From contig NZ_AP018786.1 of assembly GCF_003609995.1 (NCBI RefSeq), positions 1,188,001 to 1,252,000 on the forward strand: a stretch of DNA of 64,000 nt. Direction: 5' to 3'. Shown here one piece after another: positions 1 through 8,290 of this stretch. The first letter of the stretch is position 1. Every line of letters begins with the position of its first letter. The notes beneath the pieces are model-generated. The model had not been told where the DNA came from, made no database searches, and saw nothing but the letters and a program-made list of their open reading frames with translations. The DNA comes from Sutterella megalosphaeroides (GTDB lineage: Bacteria; Pseudomonadota; Gammaproteobacteria; Burkholderiales; Burkholderiaceae_F). The position numbers were made by a program, and so were the translations under genes.

Positions 1-83
1 CGATCGAAAACCGTATTGCAACCCTTTCGAACGTTCTCTCGCTCCTGTGAGAACGACGAAAAAAAGGAGTGCGTCCCCGGGGA

Positions 84-115
84 CCCTGCGGCATGCCGTA
101 CGGCATGCCGCAGGG
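84..115. repeat. Perfect 32-bp palindrome
   Basis: Two 15-bp arms (CCCTGCGGCATGCCG and its reverse complement) flank a central TA, so the whole element is self-complementary. It lies between whatever gene ends left of the window and the terminator that starts at 137. It has no T-run of its own. It may be a cruciform, a protein-binding palindrome or a transcript-end structure; the function is unknown. Confidence 0.7.
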
Positions 116-136
116 GAGCGGGGTCGAAACGGAGGT

Positions 137-175
137 AGCCGGAAAGCCGATACATATCGGGTTTCCGGCTTTTTT
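137..175 (+). terminator. Intrinsic terminator of a gene left of the window
   Basis: A long stem pairs AGCCGGAAA with TTTCCGGCT around an inner CCGAT/ATCGG stem, followed directly by a run of six T. No rightward gene in the window precedes it, so it probably ends a + strand transcript entering from beyond position 1. Confidence 0.7.
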
Positions 176-190
176 CTCGTCCTGCGGACA

Positions 191-222
191 TGAAAAAGCC
201 GACGCCCCGAAGGGTGCCGGCT
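191..222 (-). terminator. Terminator downstream of the porin gene
   Basis: The arms AAAAGCCG and CGGCTTTT flank a short GC-rich loop. It reads as a terminator in both directions and on the minus strand sits about 100 bases past the porin stop codon. Confidence 0.6.
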
Positions 223-325
223 TTTGGGGTTCCGGAACTATCCGTTGGACTCCGAGCCCTCGCGGGAGCGCCGCGAAGCACTCCCCGAGGGGCTCAAGCG
301 AGGCCGTACGGAAGGACCTCTCGGA

Positions 326-1477
326 TTAGAAGCGGTGAACGATACCCGAGGTGAGTTCGTAGCCGCTCGGCTTGGCGGAGTCGCCCCCCTGCAGTTCGAC
401 CTTTTCCTGCGAGTAGCCGCCCATCACGTAGACCGCCGTACGCTTCGAGAGGGGATAGTCGTAGCCCGCGGAGGCCACCCAGCGCGTGAAGTCTGTGTTC
501 TGGCGGTTGTCCATGTCGCGGTAGGCGAGAGCGCCCTTGAGGACGCCGTTGCCGGCGGGAACGTGAATGCCGAGGCCGACGCCGAAGCCGTCCACGAAGC
601 CGTAGCCCGAACCCTGGGTGATGTCGAGGATGCCTTCCTTGCCGACGCCCGAGCGGACGGCCGTGTTGAGTTCCATATCGCCGAAGAACTGCGTGAAGGC
701 GAGGAACTTGATGTTGTTTTCAAGCGAGTAGTTGCCGCCGAACGTCACGGTCCAGCCGTCGTTCTTCGACGGATTGGCGCCGGCATTGCGGTACGTGCCG
801 TACATCGTCGTGTCGCCGACGAGGACGAGTTCGAGCGGGCCCTGCATGTAGCGGGCGGCAAGAGCGGCGTAGCGGTCGGATTCGCCGCCGTGGCCTTCGG
901 TACCGACAGCGGCGGAGTTGTTCTTGAAGGAGTACATCGCGTAGCCCGTGAAGCCCGCGAAGGTCGGGGTGACGTAGCTCACCGCGTTGTCTACGCGCGT
1001 CCAGGAGGAGGCCGTCACGTGGCCCGAACCGAAGGCGACGGTGTAGTTCGCGAAGAGCGGATCGATCGCGCGGAAGAGGCCGTCGGCGCCGAGCGTGCTG
1101 CCGAAGACGGGCATCAAACCGAAGGAGAGCTTGCCCCAGGGGCCGTGAAGGTCGACGTGCGATTCGCGACCGAAGAGCTTGCCGCCCTGGTCGAGGCTGC
1201 CGTCGTCGGACTTGATGCCCGATTCGAGCACGAAGCCCACCTTATAGCCGTTGCCGAGGTCTTCGGAACCCTTGATGCCGAAGCGGGAACCGAATTCCTT
1301 GGCGTTTTCCATCGTGAAGGAATCGGTCGAATCGATGCCGGGGCGGTCGGCGTCGCTGTGCACGTAGGAAAGGCTCGTGTCGATGAGGCCGTAGACTTCG
1401 ACTTCGGCGGCGGTGGCGGTAAAGGAAAGGCCCGCGAGAGCGGCGCCGAGGGTCACGGCAAGAAGACTCTTCTTCAT
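326..1477 (-). CDS. Outer-membrane general porin, Gram-negative trimeric porin family
   Basis: A 383-residue porin forming a beta-barrel diffusion channel in the outer membrane. The start at 1477 is chosen because it begins a clear signal peptide (MKKSLLAVTLGAALAGLSF) ending TATAA, with the mature protein opening EVEVYGLIDTSLSYV, typical of betaproteobacterial porins. The protein ends GIVHRF; the terminal Phe is the usual BAM recognition signal. The reading frame is open for a further 70 codons upstream, but that extension has no signal peptide and is unlikely to be translated. It is transcribed alone, away from the Crp-like regulator at 2020. A second porin of the same architecture lies at 28797. 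Substrate preference cannot be read from the sequence. Confidence 0.9.
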   Translation of the reverse strand: MKKSLLAVTLGAALAGLSFTATAAEVEVYGLIDTSLSYVHSDADRPGIDSTDSFTMENAKEFGSRFGIKGSEDLGNGYKVGFVLESGIKSDDGSLDQGGKLFGRESHVDLHGPWGKLSFGLMPVFGSTLGADGLFRAIDPLFANYTVAFGSGHVTASSWTRVDNAVSYVTPTFAGFTGYAMYSFKNNSAAVGTEGHGGESDRYAALAARYMQGPLELVLVGDTTMYGTYRNAGANPSKNDGWTVTFGGNYSLENNIKFLAFTQFFGDMELNTAVRSGVGKEGILDITQGSGYGFVDGFGVGLGIHVPAGNGVLKGALAYRDMDNRQNTDFTRWVASAGYDYPLSKRTAVYVMGGYSQEKVELQGGDSAKPSGYELTSGIVHRF

Positions 1478-2019
1478 GATGGGGGTCCTGCAAAAAGGAT
1501 TTGAAAACGTCGCGAAGCCGCTCGGCTCCGCAGAAGGCTCACCGATCGACGTTGATCGTCGTCGGTCGGCTCGGGCCTTCGTTGTTGAAGGCACAATTTT
1601 CGGGGTCGAAACACGTATCAAACACCCAAATACTTGGGAGTCGAACAAAAGGAAAAACCCTGTAGTACGGCGAATTCCCTGCGGCACAGGGAATCCACTA
1701 GAATTGCCGGATAGGCAACACGTCGAAAAAAGACCGAATGCAAGTGTTGGTAAAATACAACACTACGGTTTTCAGGCTGTCCTACGGGTGTTGTGCCCCG
1801 GAAAAGACCTTGCGGTAGGACCAACCGAGAGGTAGGACACAAGACGAAATCGTATGACAAAAGAGGAAAAGAAAACATTCCGATCGACGGAGAAAATTGC
1901 CGTCGTCGAACTTCCGCTGAGACGCGTCGGGCACGAGCCCGGTACCGGTCACAAAGGGACCGGCGGGAGGCGTCGAGGCGCAGCCGGTCGATCGGATATT
2001 TCACTAAAGGAGAGACGCC
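1478..2019. other. Divergent regulatory region between porin and Crp-like gene
   Basis: No convincing gene in 542 bases. It holds an inverted repeat GTGTTG-N8-CAACAC at 1744-1763, further CAACAC/GTGTTG copies near 1703 and 1789, and inverted copies of GTCCTAC/GTAGGAC at about 1779 and 1831. These are candidate operators for the two divergent genes. A good ribosome-binding site (AAGGAGAG) precedes the start at 2020. Confidence 0.5.
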
Positions 2020-2886
2020 ATGCGCCGCTTTACCGACGCGTGGATCGACGCCGTCGGGCTCAAGCGCTTTGCCGGGCCCTGGTCGTCGCCGCGCGGACCG
2101 AGACTTCCGATCCTTCCCTGGATTGCCGTACCGCTCCACCCGATCATTCGCGAGTTTTTCGAGACTTGCGGTCGGGAGGTGCACTTTGCGCCCGGTGAAA
2201 AGTTCTTTCCCACGACGCAGGTGACCCATTTCATCACGGTGACGTCGGGCCTGACGGGGCGTGTTGCGGCGGTCCTCGACGGTCGAAGCGGCTCGGGTGC
2301 GATGGCCCTTTCGCCCGCGGGGCGCTTTGCGGCGGGGAACCTGAATTGGGTGACGAGGCGTCCGGCGATCGGTCGCTACTATGCGCTTTCGCAGTGCACC
2401 GTGCGCATGATCCCGCATGTCGATGCGGAAGAGCGGATTCTTGCGCGCGACGACGCGAACGATTTTCTCCGCATTCTCTACACGCAGTTCGAACTCGGGA
2501 ACCTCTCCGACCGCATGGCCTTTTCGACGCTTGCGCTTCTCCAGGCGCCCTTGCGTCTTCAGGCTTTTTTCCTTGCGTGGTCGGTCTTTTACGGCACGAT
2601 TCGGGAAGAGGGCGGTCGACACATCGTTCGGATGCCCTCGCCCGGACGTCGGGCGCACATCGAAGACGTACTCTCGGTTTCTTCCGTCACGATGGACAAA
2701 CTCTCTTCGCACCTGCACGCGGAAGCCGCCTTCGAGCGCGACGGGGAGTTCGTGACGTTCGACGCCGCGTGGTTGCAGGAAGCGCACGACTGGATGCGCG
2801 CCTGCGACGGGGACGGTGTGCTCTACCCGAGGCCCAGGTCCGTGATCGACTTTCTCTACGGCGCGCAAGCGGGCGAGTACGCGTGA
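2020..2886 (+). CDS. Crp/Fnr-like transcriptional regulator, divergent
   Basis: A 288-residue soluble protein. The N-terminal half resembles a cyclic-nucleotide-binding (cupin-like) effector domain: the stretch with EVHFAPGEKFF, VTHFITVTSGLTGRV and AALDGRSG-like turns has the spacing of Crp/Fnr beta-roll modules. The C-terminal part (about residues 200-270, IEDVLSVSSVTMDKLSSHLH) would be the winged helix. No Cys cluster for an Fe-S centre is visible, so it is not a classical Fnr. The start is supported by AAGGAGAG eight bases upstream. Sutterellaceae carry many divergent Crp-like regulators; the target genes are unknown, though the divergent porin is an obvious candidate. Confidence 0.55.
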   Translation: MRRFTDAWIDAVGLKRFAGPWSSPRGPRLPILPWIAVPLHPIIREFFETCGREVHFAPGEKFFPTTQVTHFITVTSGLTGRVAAVLDGRSGSGAMALSPAGRFAAGNLNWVTRRPAIGRYYALSQCTVRMIPHVDAEERILARDDANDFLRILYTQFELGNLSDRMAFSTLALLQAPLRLQAFFLAWSVFYGTIREEGGRHIVRMPSPGRRAHIEDVLSVSSVTMDKLSSHLHAEAAFERDGEFVTFDAAWLQEAHDWMRACDGDGVLYPRPRSVIDFLYGAQAGEYA

Positions 2887-3043
2887 GTCGCAAAGCACGG
2901 GTGCCTGCCCGTGCTCAAGCGAAGAGGGTCCGTAAGGTCGGAAAAACCCTGTGAAGAGCGCAGAGCGCCTCTCCTTCCCGCATTCCCTATACTTGACGGG
3001 CACCCCGTTCCGGAGTCGATCGGCCGGGTCTCGGAATTGAGGC

Positions 3044-3907
3044 ATGTCAACGGTCGCGTCGGAACGGTCCGAAACAGACAACGCATTTTCCCGACTCATG
3101 ACCGAATTCGATACGAACGATACCGACGTCAAGGAAGAGCTGCCCGAGAACGCCGACTATCTCACGCAACTCCTCGACACGCTTGAAACTGCGAGTGCGA
3201 CCGAACGCGACAAAGGCACGCGCTTCGAAACGCTCGTCCGAGACTGGCTTCGCAAGGAGCCCACCTATTCGGACCTCTTTACCGACGTGCAAACCTGGAA
3301 GGATTGGGCGTCGAGTCATCCCGACCTCGCCGTCAACGCACGCGACATCGGGATCGACCTCGTAGGCACGAACGCGGACGGCCCGGGCTACACCGCGATC
3401 CAGTGCAAGCTTTACGCGCGCAATGCGAGCGTCCCGAAGGCGGGCATCGACTCCTTCCTCGCCGCTTCGGCGAAGCCCTTCTTCACGCGCCGTTTTTTGG
3501 TGGCGACGAACGAAAAGTGGTCCGAAAACGTCGCGAACGAACTCCATCAGCAGACGATTCCCGTCACGCTCATCACGCGTCGCGAACTCGAGACGTCCGT
3601 CGTCGACTGGTCCGAGTACCTGAAGTCGGGCCGTGTGGTCGAACGCCCGAAGCGCACGCCCCGGCCCTATCAGCTGAACGCGATTGCCAATGTTGTCAAA
3701 GGGTTTGAAACCTCCGACCGCGGCAAGCTCATCATGGCCTGCGGTACCGGAAAGACCTTTACGTCAATGAAAATTGCAGAAGAATCAAGCATTTACCCCC
3801 CCCCCACCAGAATGCTAGAGGTCGGTTCGTACTTTTTCTCGTCCCCTCGCTCTCCCTTCTTTCTCAGACGCTCTCCGACTGGAAGCAGCAGTGCTCGTGC
3901 CGTCTGA
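3044..3907 (+). CDS. Type ISP restriction-modification enzyme, N-terminal part (frame ends after poly-C tract)
   Basis: The 287 codons before and just past a 10-C tract. Residues about 55-190 form an Mrr-like nuclease domain: D105 in GIDLVG and Q120/K122 in AIQCKLY give the D...QxK active-site pattern. Residues 208-245 begin a superfamily 2 helicase (RPYQLNAI, then Walker A ACGTGKT at 232-238). After ESSIYPPP the frame turns to nonsense and stops at 3907, while the next base frame continues the helicase (FVLFLVPSLSLLSQTL). As sequenced, only a truncated nuclease piece is made. With 11 or 8 C the product would be one chain of about 1,695 residues, the usual size and domain order of LlaGI-type ISP enzymes. 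A later start at Met19 is possible. Confidence 0.85.
   Translation: MSTVASERSETDNAFSRLMTEFDTNDTDVKEELPENADYLTQLLDTLETASATERDKGTRFETLVRDWLRKEPTYSDLFTDVQTWKDWASSHPDLAVNARDIGIDLVGTNADGPGYTAIQCKLYARNASVPKAGIDSFLAASAKPFFTRRFLVATNEKWSENVANELHQQTIPVTLITRRELETSVVDWSEYLKSGRVVERPKRTPRPYQLNAIANVVKGFETSDRGKLIMACGTGKTFTSMKIAEESSIYPPPTRMLEVGSYFFSSPRSPFFLRRSPTGSSSARAV
3796..3805 (+). repeat. Poly-C tract (10 C): likely phase-variation switch of the type ISP enzyme
   Basis: Ten consecutive C inside the coding sequence, between helicase motif I and motif Ia. Upstream coding uses codons at positions equal to 2 mod 3; downstream homologous coding uses positions equal to 1 mod 3. Gain of one C or loss of two restores a continuous frame through 3044-8136. 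Homopolymeric C/G tracts of this length are classic slipped-strand contingency loci. A base-calling error at the homopolymer is the competing explanation. Confidence 0.8.
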
Positions 3908-3969
3908 ATGCCTTTGCCGTCTGTTCCGACGCGTCGACGGGTAAGGCCAACCTCGAAGACATCGAACAG

Positions 3970-6900
3970 TTGACGGTCGGAAGCGAGCTCGCTTATCCCG
4001 CCACCACGGACGCGAAAACACTCGCCGATCGCGTTGCCCGCGCCCTCAACGACCACGACGCTCTCACGGTCGTTTTCTCCACCTACCATTCGATCGACGT
4101 CCTGCACGAAGCGCAGCAGAAGTACGGAATGGCCGACTTCGGTCTCATCATCTGCGACGAAGCGCACCGTACGGCCGGCGGTCACTACGTCGAAGGCGAA
4201 GAGGACTCCCCGTTCCAGCGCATCCACGACGCGAACTACGTTCGCGGTAAAAAGCGCCTCTACATGACGGCCACCCCTAAGATTTACGGGGGAGAAGCCA
4301 AAGCCCAGCAAGACGCGGGCGAAGTCGTTCTCTATTCGATGGACGACGAGAAGGTGTTCGGCAAAACCTTCCATACGATCTCCTTTTCCGAGGCCGTCCG
4401 TTTGGGGAGTCTGGTTGACTACAAGGTGATCGTCCTTACGATCGAAGAAAACGTCCTCAAAAAGTACGCCGAGGGACGCGACGACCTGGAGCTCGTGCGC
4501 GACGGCGGGTTGCCCGTGAAGCACGCGGCCAAGGTGATCGGCTGCTGGCGTGCGCTCTCCAAGGTCGACCTGAAGGGCGAACGTTCGATTTTCGACGACG
4601 TTCGCGCGATGAAGCGCGCCGTGGGGTTCGCGCAGATCATCGACGCGCCGAAGGGGCGCAATCTCGACCGTACCTCGTCGAAGCTCTTCGCGGCGAATTT
4701 CGAAAACGTCGTCGAAGCTTTCAAGAAGGAAAACTTCCTCACGTTGAACGCCAAGGACCCGACCTACAGCCGGGCCGCCTACGCGGCCGAGTTCCCGCTC
4801 GAGTGCGACTGCAAGCATATCGACGGGTCGATGAACGCCACAGAAAAAACGGCGCTTCTCGACTGGCTGCGCGAGGAGCCCGCCAAAAACCGCTGCAAGA
4901 TCCTCTTCAACGTTCGGTGCCTTTCGGAAGGGGTCGACGTGCCGGCGCTCGACGCGGTGCTCTTTCTCTCGCCCCGCAAGTCGCAGGTCGAGGTCGTTCA
5001 GACCGTGGGTCGCGTCATGCGCATCGCGCCCAACGCCGGTAAGAAGCGCGGCTACGTCATCCTGCCCGTCGTGACGCCGCCCGGGCTTGCGGGTGAAGAT
5101 GCTCTGAACAACAACAAAGAATTCGACGTTGTTTGGCAGGTGCTCCGGGCCCTGAAGTCGATCGACAACGAGTTCGGTGCGGCGGTGGACCCGCAGCTCG
5201 GCAAGATCAACTCCGACAAGATCGAGGTCGTGAGCCTCACGGAAAAGAAGCTCAACAAAAAACCGAAGGCCTCCGGCGCAACCGGTCCGAAAGGCAAACG
5301 AGGGTCGAAGCCCGAAGGCACGACCGACACCGGAGATCAGGGGAGCCTTTTCGAACGCGACGAAGTGTTCGAAGAACACATCCGCAGCCGCATCCTGAAG
5401 CGCGTCGGCAACCGACGCGAGTGGGGCGACTGGGCCGAGGACGTGGGCCTCTTCTGCGAAAAGCAGGTCGCTCACATCGAGAAGGTCCTCCGCGAAAGCG
5501 AAACGTCCCGCGCGGCGTTCGAGAGTTTCAAGAAAGAACTGAAGGCGACGTTGAACGGCGAGCTTTCGGACAAAGAAATCGTCGACATGCTCGGACAGCA
5601 CGTCGTGACGCAACCGATCCTCGACGCGCTCTTTACGATTCGCGACGACACGGGGAACATCATCTACGAATTCTCAAAGCACAACCCGATCGCCCGGGCG
5701 ATGACCGCGATGGTCGATTCGCTCGACAAGGACGGGATGCGCACGGCAGCGAGCTCGCTCAAGGATTTCTACGAGTCGGTGCAAATCCGCATGCGCAACG
5801 TCAAGACCGCGGTCGAGCGACAGACCGTCATCAAGGACCTCTTCGAGAAGTTCTTCAAGGCGGCTTTCCCGAAGCTTCAGGAAAAGCTCGGCATTGTCTA
5901 TACGCCGGTCGAGGTGGTTGACTTCATCAACCGCTCGGTGGCGGACCTCATGAAGCAGGAGTTCGGCACGAACCTCTACGACGACGGGGTGCACATCCTC
6001 GACCCGTTCTCGGGAACGGGGACCTTCCTCGCCCGCCTCATGCAGAGCGGCCTCATCCCGCAGGACAAGCTCCCGAAGAAGTTCGCGACCGAGCTGCACG
6101 GGAACGAAATCGTCCCGCTCGCCTACTACGTCGCCTCGATGAACCTCGAGGGGGTCTTCCATGAGCTCTGCCCGAACCAGCCCTACGCGCCCAACAACGT
6201 CATGCTCTGGACGGACACCTTTGCCGACCACGGCAACCCCGATGTCTTCAAGACGGCGCTTGGGGAAAACAACGAGCGGCTCGAAAGTCTCGAGAAGACG
6301 GATGTGCGGGTCATCCTGGGGAATCCGCCGTATTCTGCGGGTCAGAAATCACAAAATGACAATAATCAAAATGAGCACTATGAGAGTCTGGATGCTCGCA
6401 TCGATGAAACTTACTCGGCCCGTACGGATGTGACGCTGAAGAAGCTGAAGGATTCATATATCCGGGCGTATCGTTGGGCATCGGATCGAATCGGTGATAA
6501 GGGGATTATCGGGTTTGTGGCAAATGCAAGTTGGTTGACGAGTAGTAGCGCTAACGGCATGAGGAAGTGCATTTCCGAAGAGTTTAATTCCATTTATGTA
6601 TACAACTTAAAGGGAAATCAGAGAACATCAAAGGAACAGTCTCGTAAGGAGGGTGGTAAGATTTTTGGTGAGGGTAGTCGTTCTGCCATCGCTATTGTTT
6701 TATTGATCAAGAACCCTGACCATAATGGAAAAGAGGGGATTTTCTATTATGAGGTTGATGATTATCTAAGTAAGGCTGAAAAGCTTGAAGGACTGTCTCG
6801 AACCGGTTCGATGCTTAATGTGCCTGTAAGGATTATTATTCCGGATGAATATGGCGATTGGTTTGAACATCGAGAGGGAACGTTTTCAAAATACTATCCG

Positions 6901-8136
6901 ATTTTTGACTCAAAATCGGACGTTCCTGCAATCTTTGATGAGAAAATCGTCGGTGTAAGTACAAATCGCGACAAATGGGTTTGGGGATCGTCTACGACGC
7001 AAATCGCGAAGAATATTGATAGAATTAAAGAATCTTACACTCGCGCATTGGGTGTGATGAAAACGTCGAGGACTCCCAGTAATAAGGAGAAAATTACCGA
7101 GGCCAGAGCTGCCGTGCAGGGTGATATTGCATGGAGTTGTGGATTATTGAGGCGGTTGGAAAGGTTTGAAGCTGTTTCTGGATTTGATCTCGGCAAGATG
7201 AGGTTGGCCGCATATAGACCATTTGTTGTTCAAAATCTCTACTATGATCGAGAATCCTTTGTTGAGAGGCCTGGACGGTGGAGCCAGGTTTTTCGGGATG
7301 ATTTTACGAAGAATCTAATAATTTGTTTTAATCAAAACTGGACAGGTGAAGGGCAAATTGTCGTGATGACAAATCGTATTGCAGATTTGCATTTCAATGG
7401 CGATACGCAGTGTTTTCCTAGGTGGATTCCCAGGGTGACAGATTTTGCTCAGGGGAGCCTTTGCCTGGGATATGAGGACGATGATCGGGAGAGCGGCTTT
7501 TCGAAAGATGCACTGCCGCATTTCCAGAGGGCCTATCCCGGTCACACGATCACCGAAGACGATCTCTTCTACTACATCTACGGGATTCTGCATTCGGAAG
7601 AATATCGAACGCGCTACGCGAACAACCTCATAAAAGAGCTGCCCCGCATCCCGCGGGTGGCGACCTACGAGCAGTTCCGAGCGTTCGCGGATGCGGGGCG
7701 AAAGTTGGCGGATCTTCACGTCAACTACGAACACGTCGCTCCTTATGCGGGCGTGAAGCTCGTGAAGAAGGAGGGGAATGCCGACTACCGCGTGGAACAG
7801 ATGAAGTGGGGGAAGATCCCCGGGAAGAAAGGGAACGCCGCGAAGGACAAGACCCGACTCGTCTACAACGACTGGCTCACCATCGAGAACATCCCGCCGG
7901 AGGCCCAGGAGTATGTTGTCAACACGAAGTCGGCTCTCGACTGGGTTGTGGAACGTGCATGCGTTTCGGTTGATAAGGACTCGGGAATCGTCAACGATTT
8001 CAACGACTACGCGGCCGAAATCGGGGACCCGCGCTACCCGTTGGATCTTTTCCTGAAAGTGATCACGGTGAGCCTCGAAACCGTGAAGATTGTGAAGGGA
8101 CTGCCCGCGCTTGAGATCCACCCGTTGGATGCCTAA
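3970..8136 (+). CDS. Type ISP restriction-modification enzyme, helicase, N6-adenine methyltransferase and recognition part
   Basis: Continuation of the enzyme begun at 3044. The frame is already open from just before the poly-C tract; 3970 is only its first ATG. It carries DEAH (about residues 63-66, CDEAHRTAGG), helicase motif VI (QTVGRVMRIAP), a coupler, methyltransferase motif I DPFSGTGTF (about 678) and motif IV NPPY (about 785), marking gamma-class N6-adenine methylation. The C-terminal part is the target-recognition domain. Single-chain type ISP enzymes methylate one strand of an asymmetric site and translocate before cutting. Base composition falls sharply from about 6340 to 7495, right after NPPY, then returns to normal, suggesting exchange of the recognition module. 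Translation of this part requires a tract of 8 or 11 C. Confidence 0.85.
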   Translation: MTVGSELAYPATTDAKTLADRVARALNDHDALTVVFSTYHSIDVLHEAQQKYGMADFGLIICDEAHRTAGGHYVEGEEDSPFQRIHDANYVRGKKRLYMTATPKIYGGEAKAQQDAGEVVLYSMDDEKVFGKTFHTISFSEAVRLGSLVDYKVIVLTIEENVLKKYAEGRDDLELVRDGGLPVKHAAKVIGCWRALSKVDLKGERSIFDDVRAMKRAVGFAQIIDAPKGRNLDRTSSKLFAANFENVVEAFKKENFLTLNAKDPTYSRAAYAAEFPLECDCKHIDGSMNATEKTALLDWLREEPAKNRCKILFNVRCLSEGVDVPALDAVLFLSPRKSQVEVVQTVGRVMRIAPNAGKKRGYVILPVVTPPGLAGEDALNNNKEFDVVWQVLRALKSIDNEFGAAVDPQLGKINSDKIEVVSLTEKKLNKKPKASGATGPKGKRGSKPEGTTDTGDQGSLFERDEVFEEHIRSRILKRVGNRREWGDWAEDVGLFCEKQVAHIEKVLRESETSRAAFESFKKELKATLNGELSDKEIVDMLGQHVVTQPILDALFTIRDDTGNIIYEFSKHNPIARAMTAMVDSLDKDGMRTAASSLKDFYESVQIRMRNVKTAVERQTVIKDLFEKFFKAAFPKLQEKLGIVYTPVEVVDFINRSVADLMKQEFGTNLYDDGVHILDPFSGTGTFLARLMQSGLIPQDKLPKKFATELHGNEIVPLAYYVASMNLEGVFHELCPNQPYAPNNVMLWTDTFADHGNPDVFKTALGENNERLESLEKTDVRVILGNPPYSAGQKSQNDNNQNEHYESLDARIDETYSARTDVTLKKLKDSYIRAYRWASDRIGDKGIIGFVANASWLTSSSANGMRKCISEEFNSIYVYNLKGNQRTSKEQSRKEGGKIFGEGSRSAIAIVLLIKNPDHNGKEGIFYYEVDDYLSKAEKLEGLSRTGSMLNVPVRIIIPDEYGDWFEHREGTFSKYYPIFDSKSDVPAIFDEKIVGVSTNRDKWVWGSSTTQIAKNIDRIKESYTRALGVMKTSRTPSNKEKITEARAAVQGDIAWSCGLLRRLERFEAVSGFDLGKMRLAAYRPFVVQNLYYDRESFVERPGRWSQVFRDDFTKNLIICFNQNWTGEGQIVVMTNRIADLHFNGDTQCFPRWIPRVTDFAQGSLCLGYEDDDRESGFSKDALPHFQRAYPGHTITEDDLFYYIYGILHSEEYRTRYANNLIKELPRIPRVATYEQFRAFADAGRKLADLHVNYEHVAPYAGVKLVKKEGNADYRVEQMKWGKIPGKKGNAAKDKTRLVYNDWLTIENIPPEAQEYVVNTKSALDWVVERACVSVDKDSGIVNDFNDYAAEIGDPRYPLDLFLKVITVSLETVKIVKGLPALEIHPLDA
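6340..7495 (+). other. AT-rich mosaic segment covering the recognition region of the type ISP enzyme
   Basis: Hand counts of single 60-base rows give 37/60 G+C at 5941, 25/60 at 6601 and 20/60 at 6721. Flanking rows on both sides look like the rest of the window. The frame stays intact through the segment, so it is an in-frame replacement rather than an insertion. It starts just after the catalytic NPPY motif and ends before the C-terminal domain. Confidence 0.75.
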
Positions 8137-8225
8137 GCCCGACTTCCCGCCCGGGCGGCGATGCCGCAACCGGGCGGAGTTCGATTGAAGGGTGTTTTAT
8201 TCGCACACGCTTCGAACCTTCGAGC

Positions 8226-8255
8226 AAAAAGGCCTCCCCGCATGGGGAGGCCTTT
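8226..8255 (-). terminator. Terminator between convergent genes
   Basis: A 12-bp perfect stem (AAAGGCCTCCCC / GGGGAGGCCTTT) with loop GCAT. The T-run is stronger on the minus strand, where it follows the flavocytochrome gene at 8291; it may also end the restriction-modification transcript. Confidence 0.8.
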
Positions 8256-8290
8256 GGGTTGCTCGGTGACGAAACCTGGTCGAAAGCGCG

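Noticed and set aside
224-1504. Long open frame opposite the porin gene (+ strand, 426 codons)
   Set aside because: Antisense shadow of a GC-rich gene; low-complexity Arg/Ala/Val/Glu composition, no signal or domain. The same pattern occurs opposite most genes here, for example 8516-10168, 10238-11719 and 59787-61964.
1618-3132. 504-codon minus-strand frame across the Crp-like gene
   Set aside because: Arg-rich composition without any domain, crosses an intergenic region and two real genes on the other strand.
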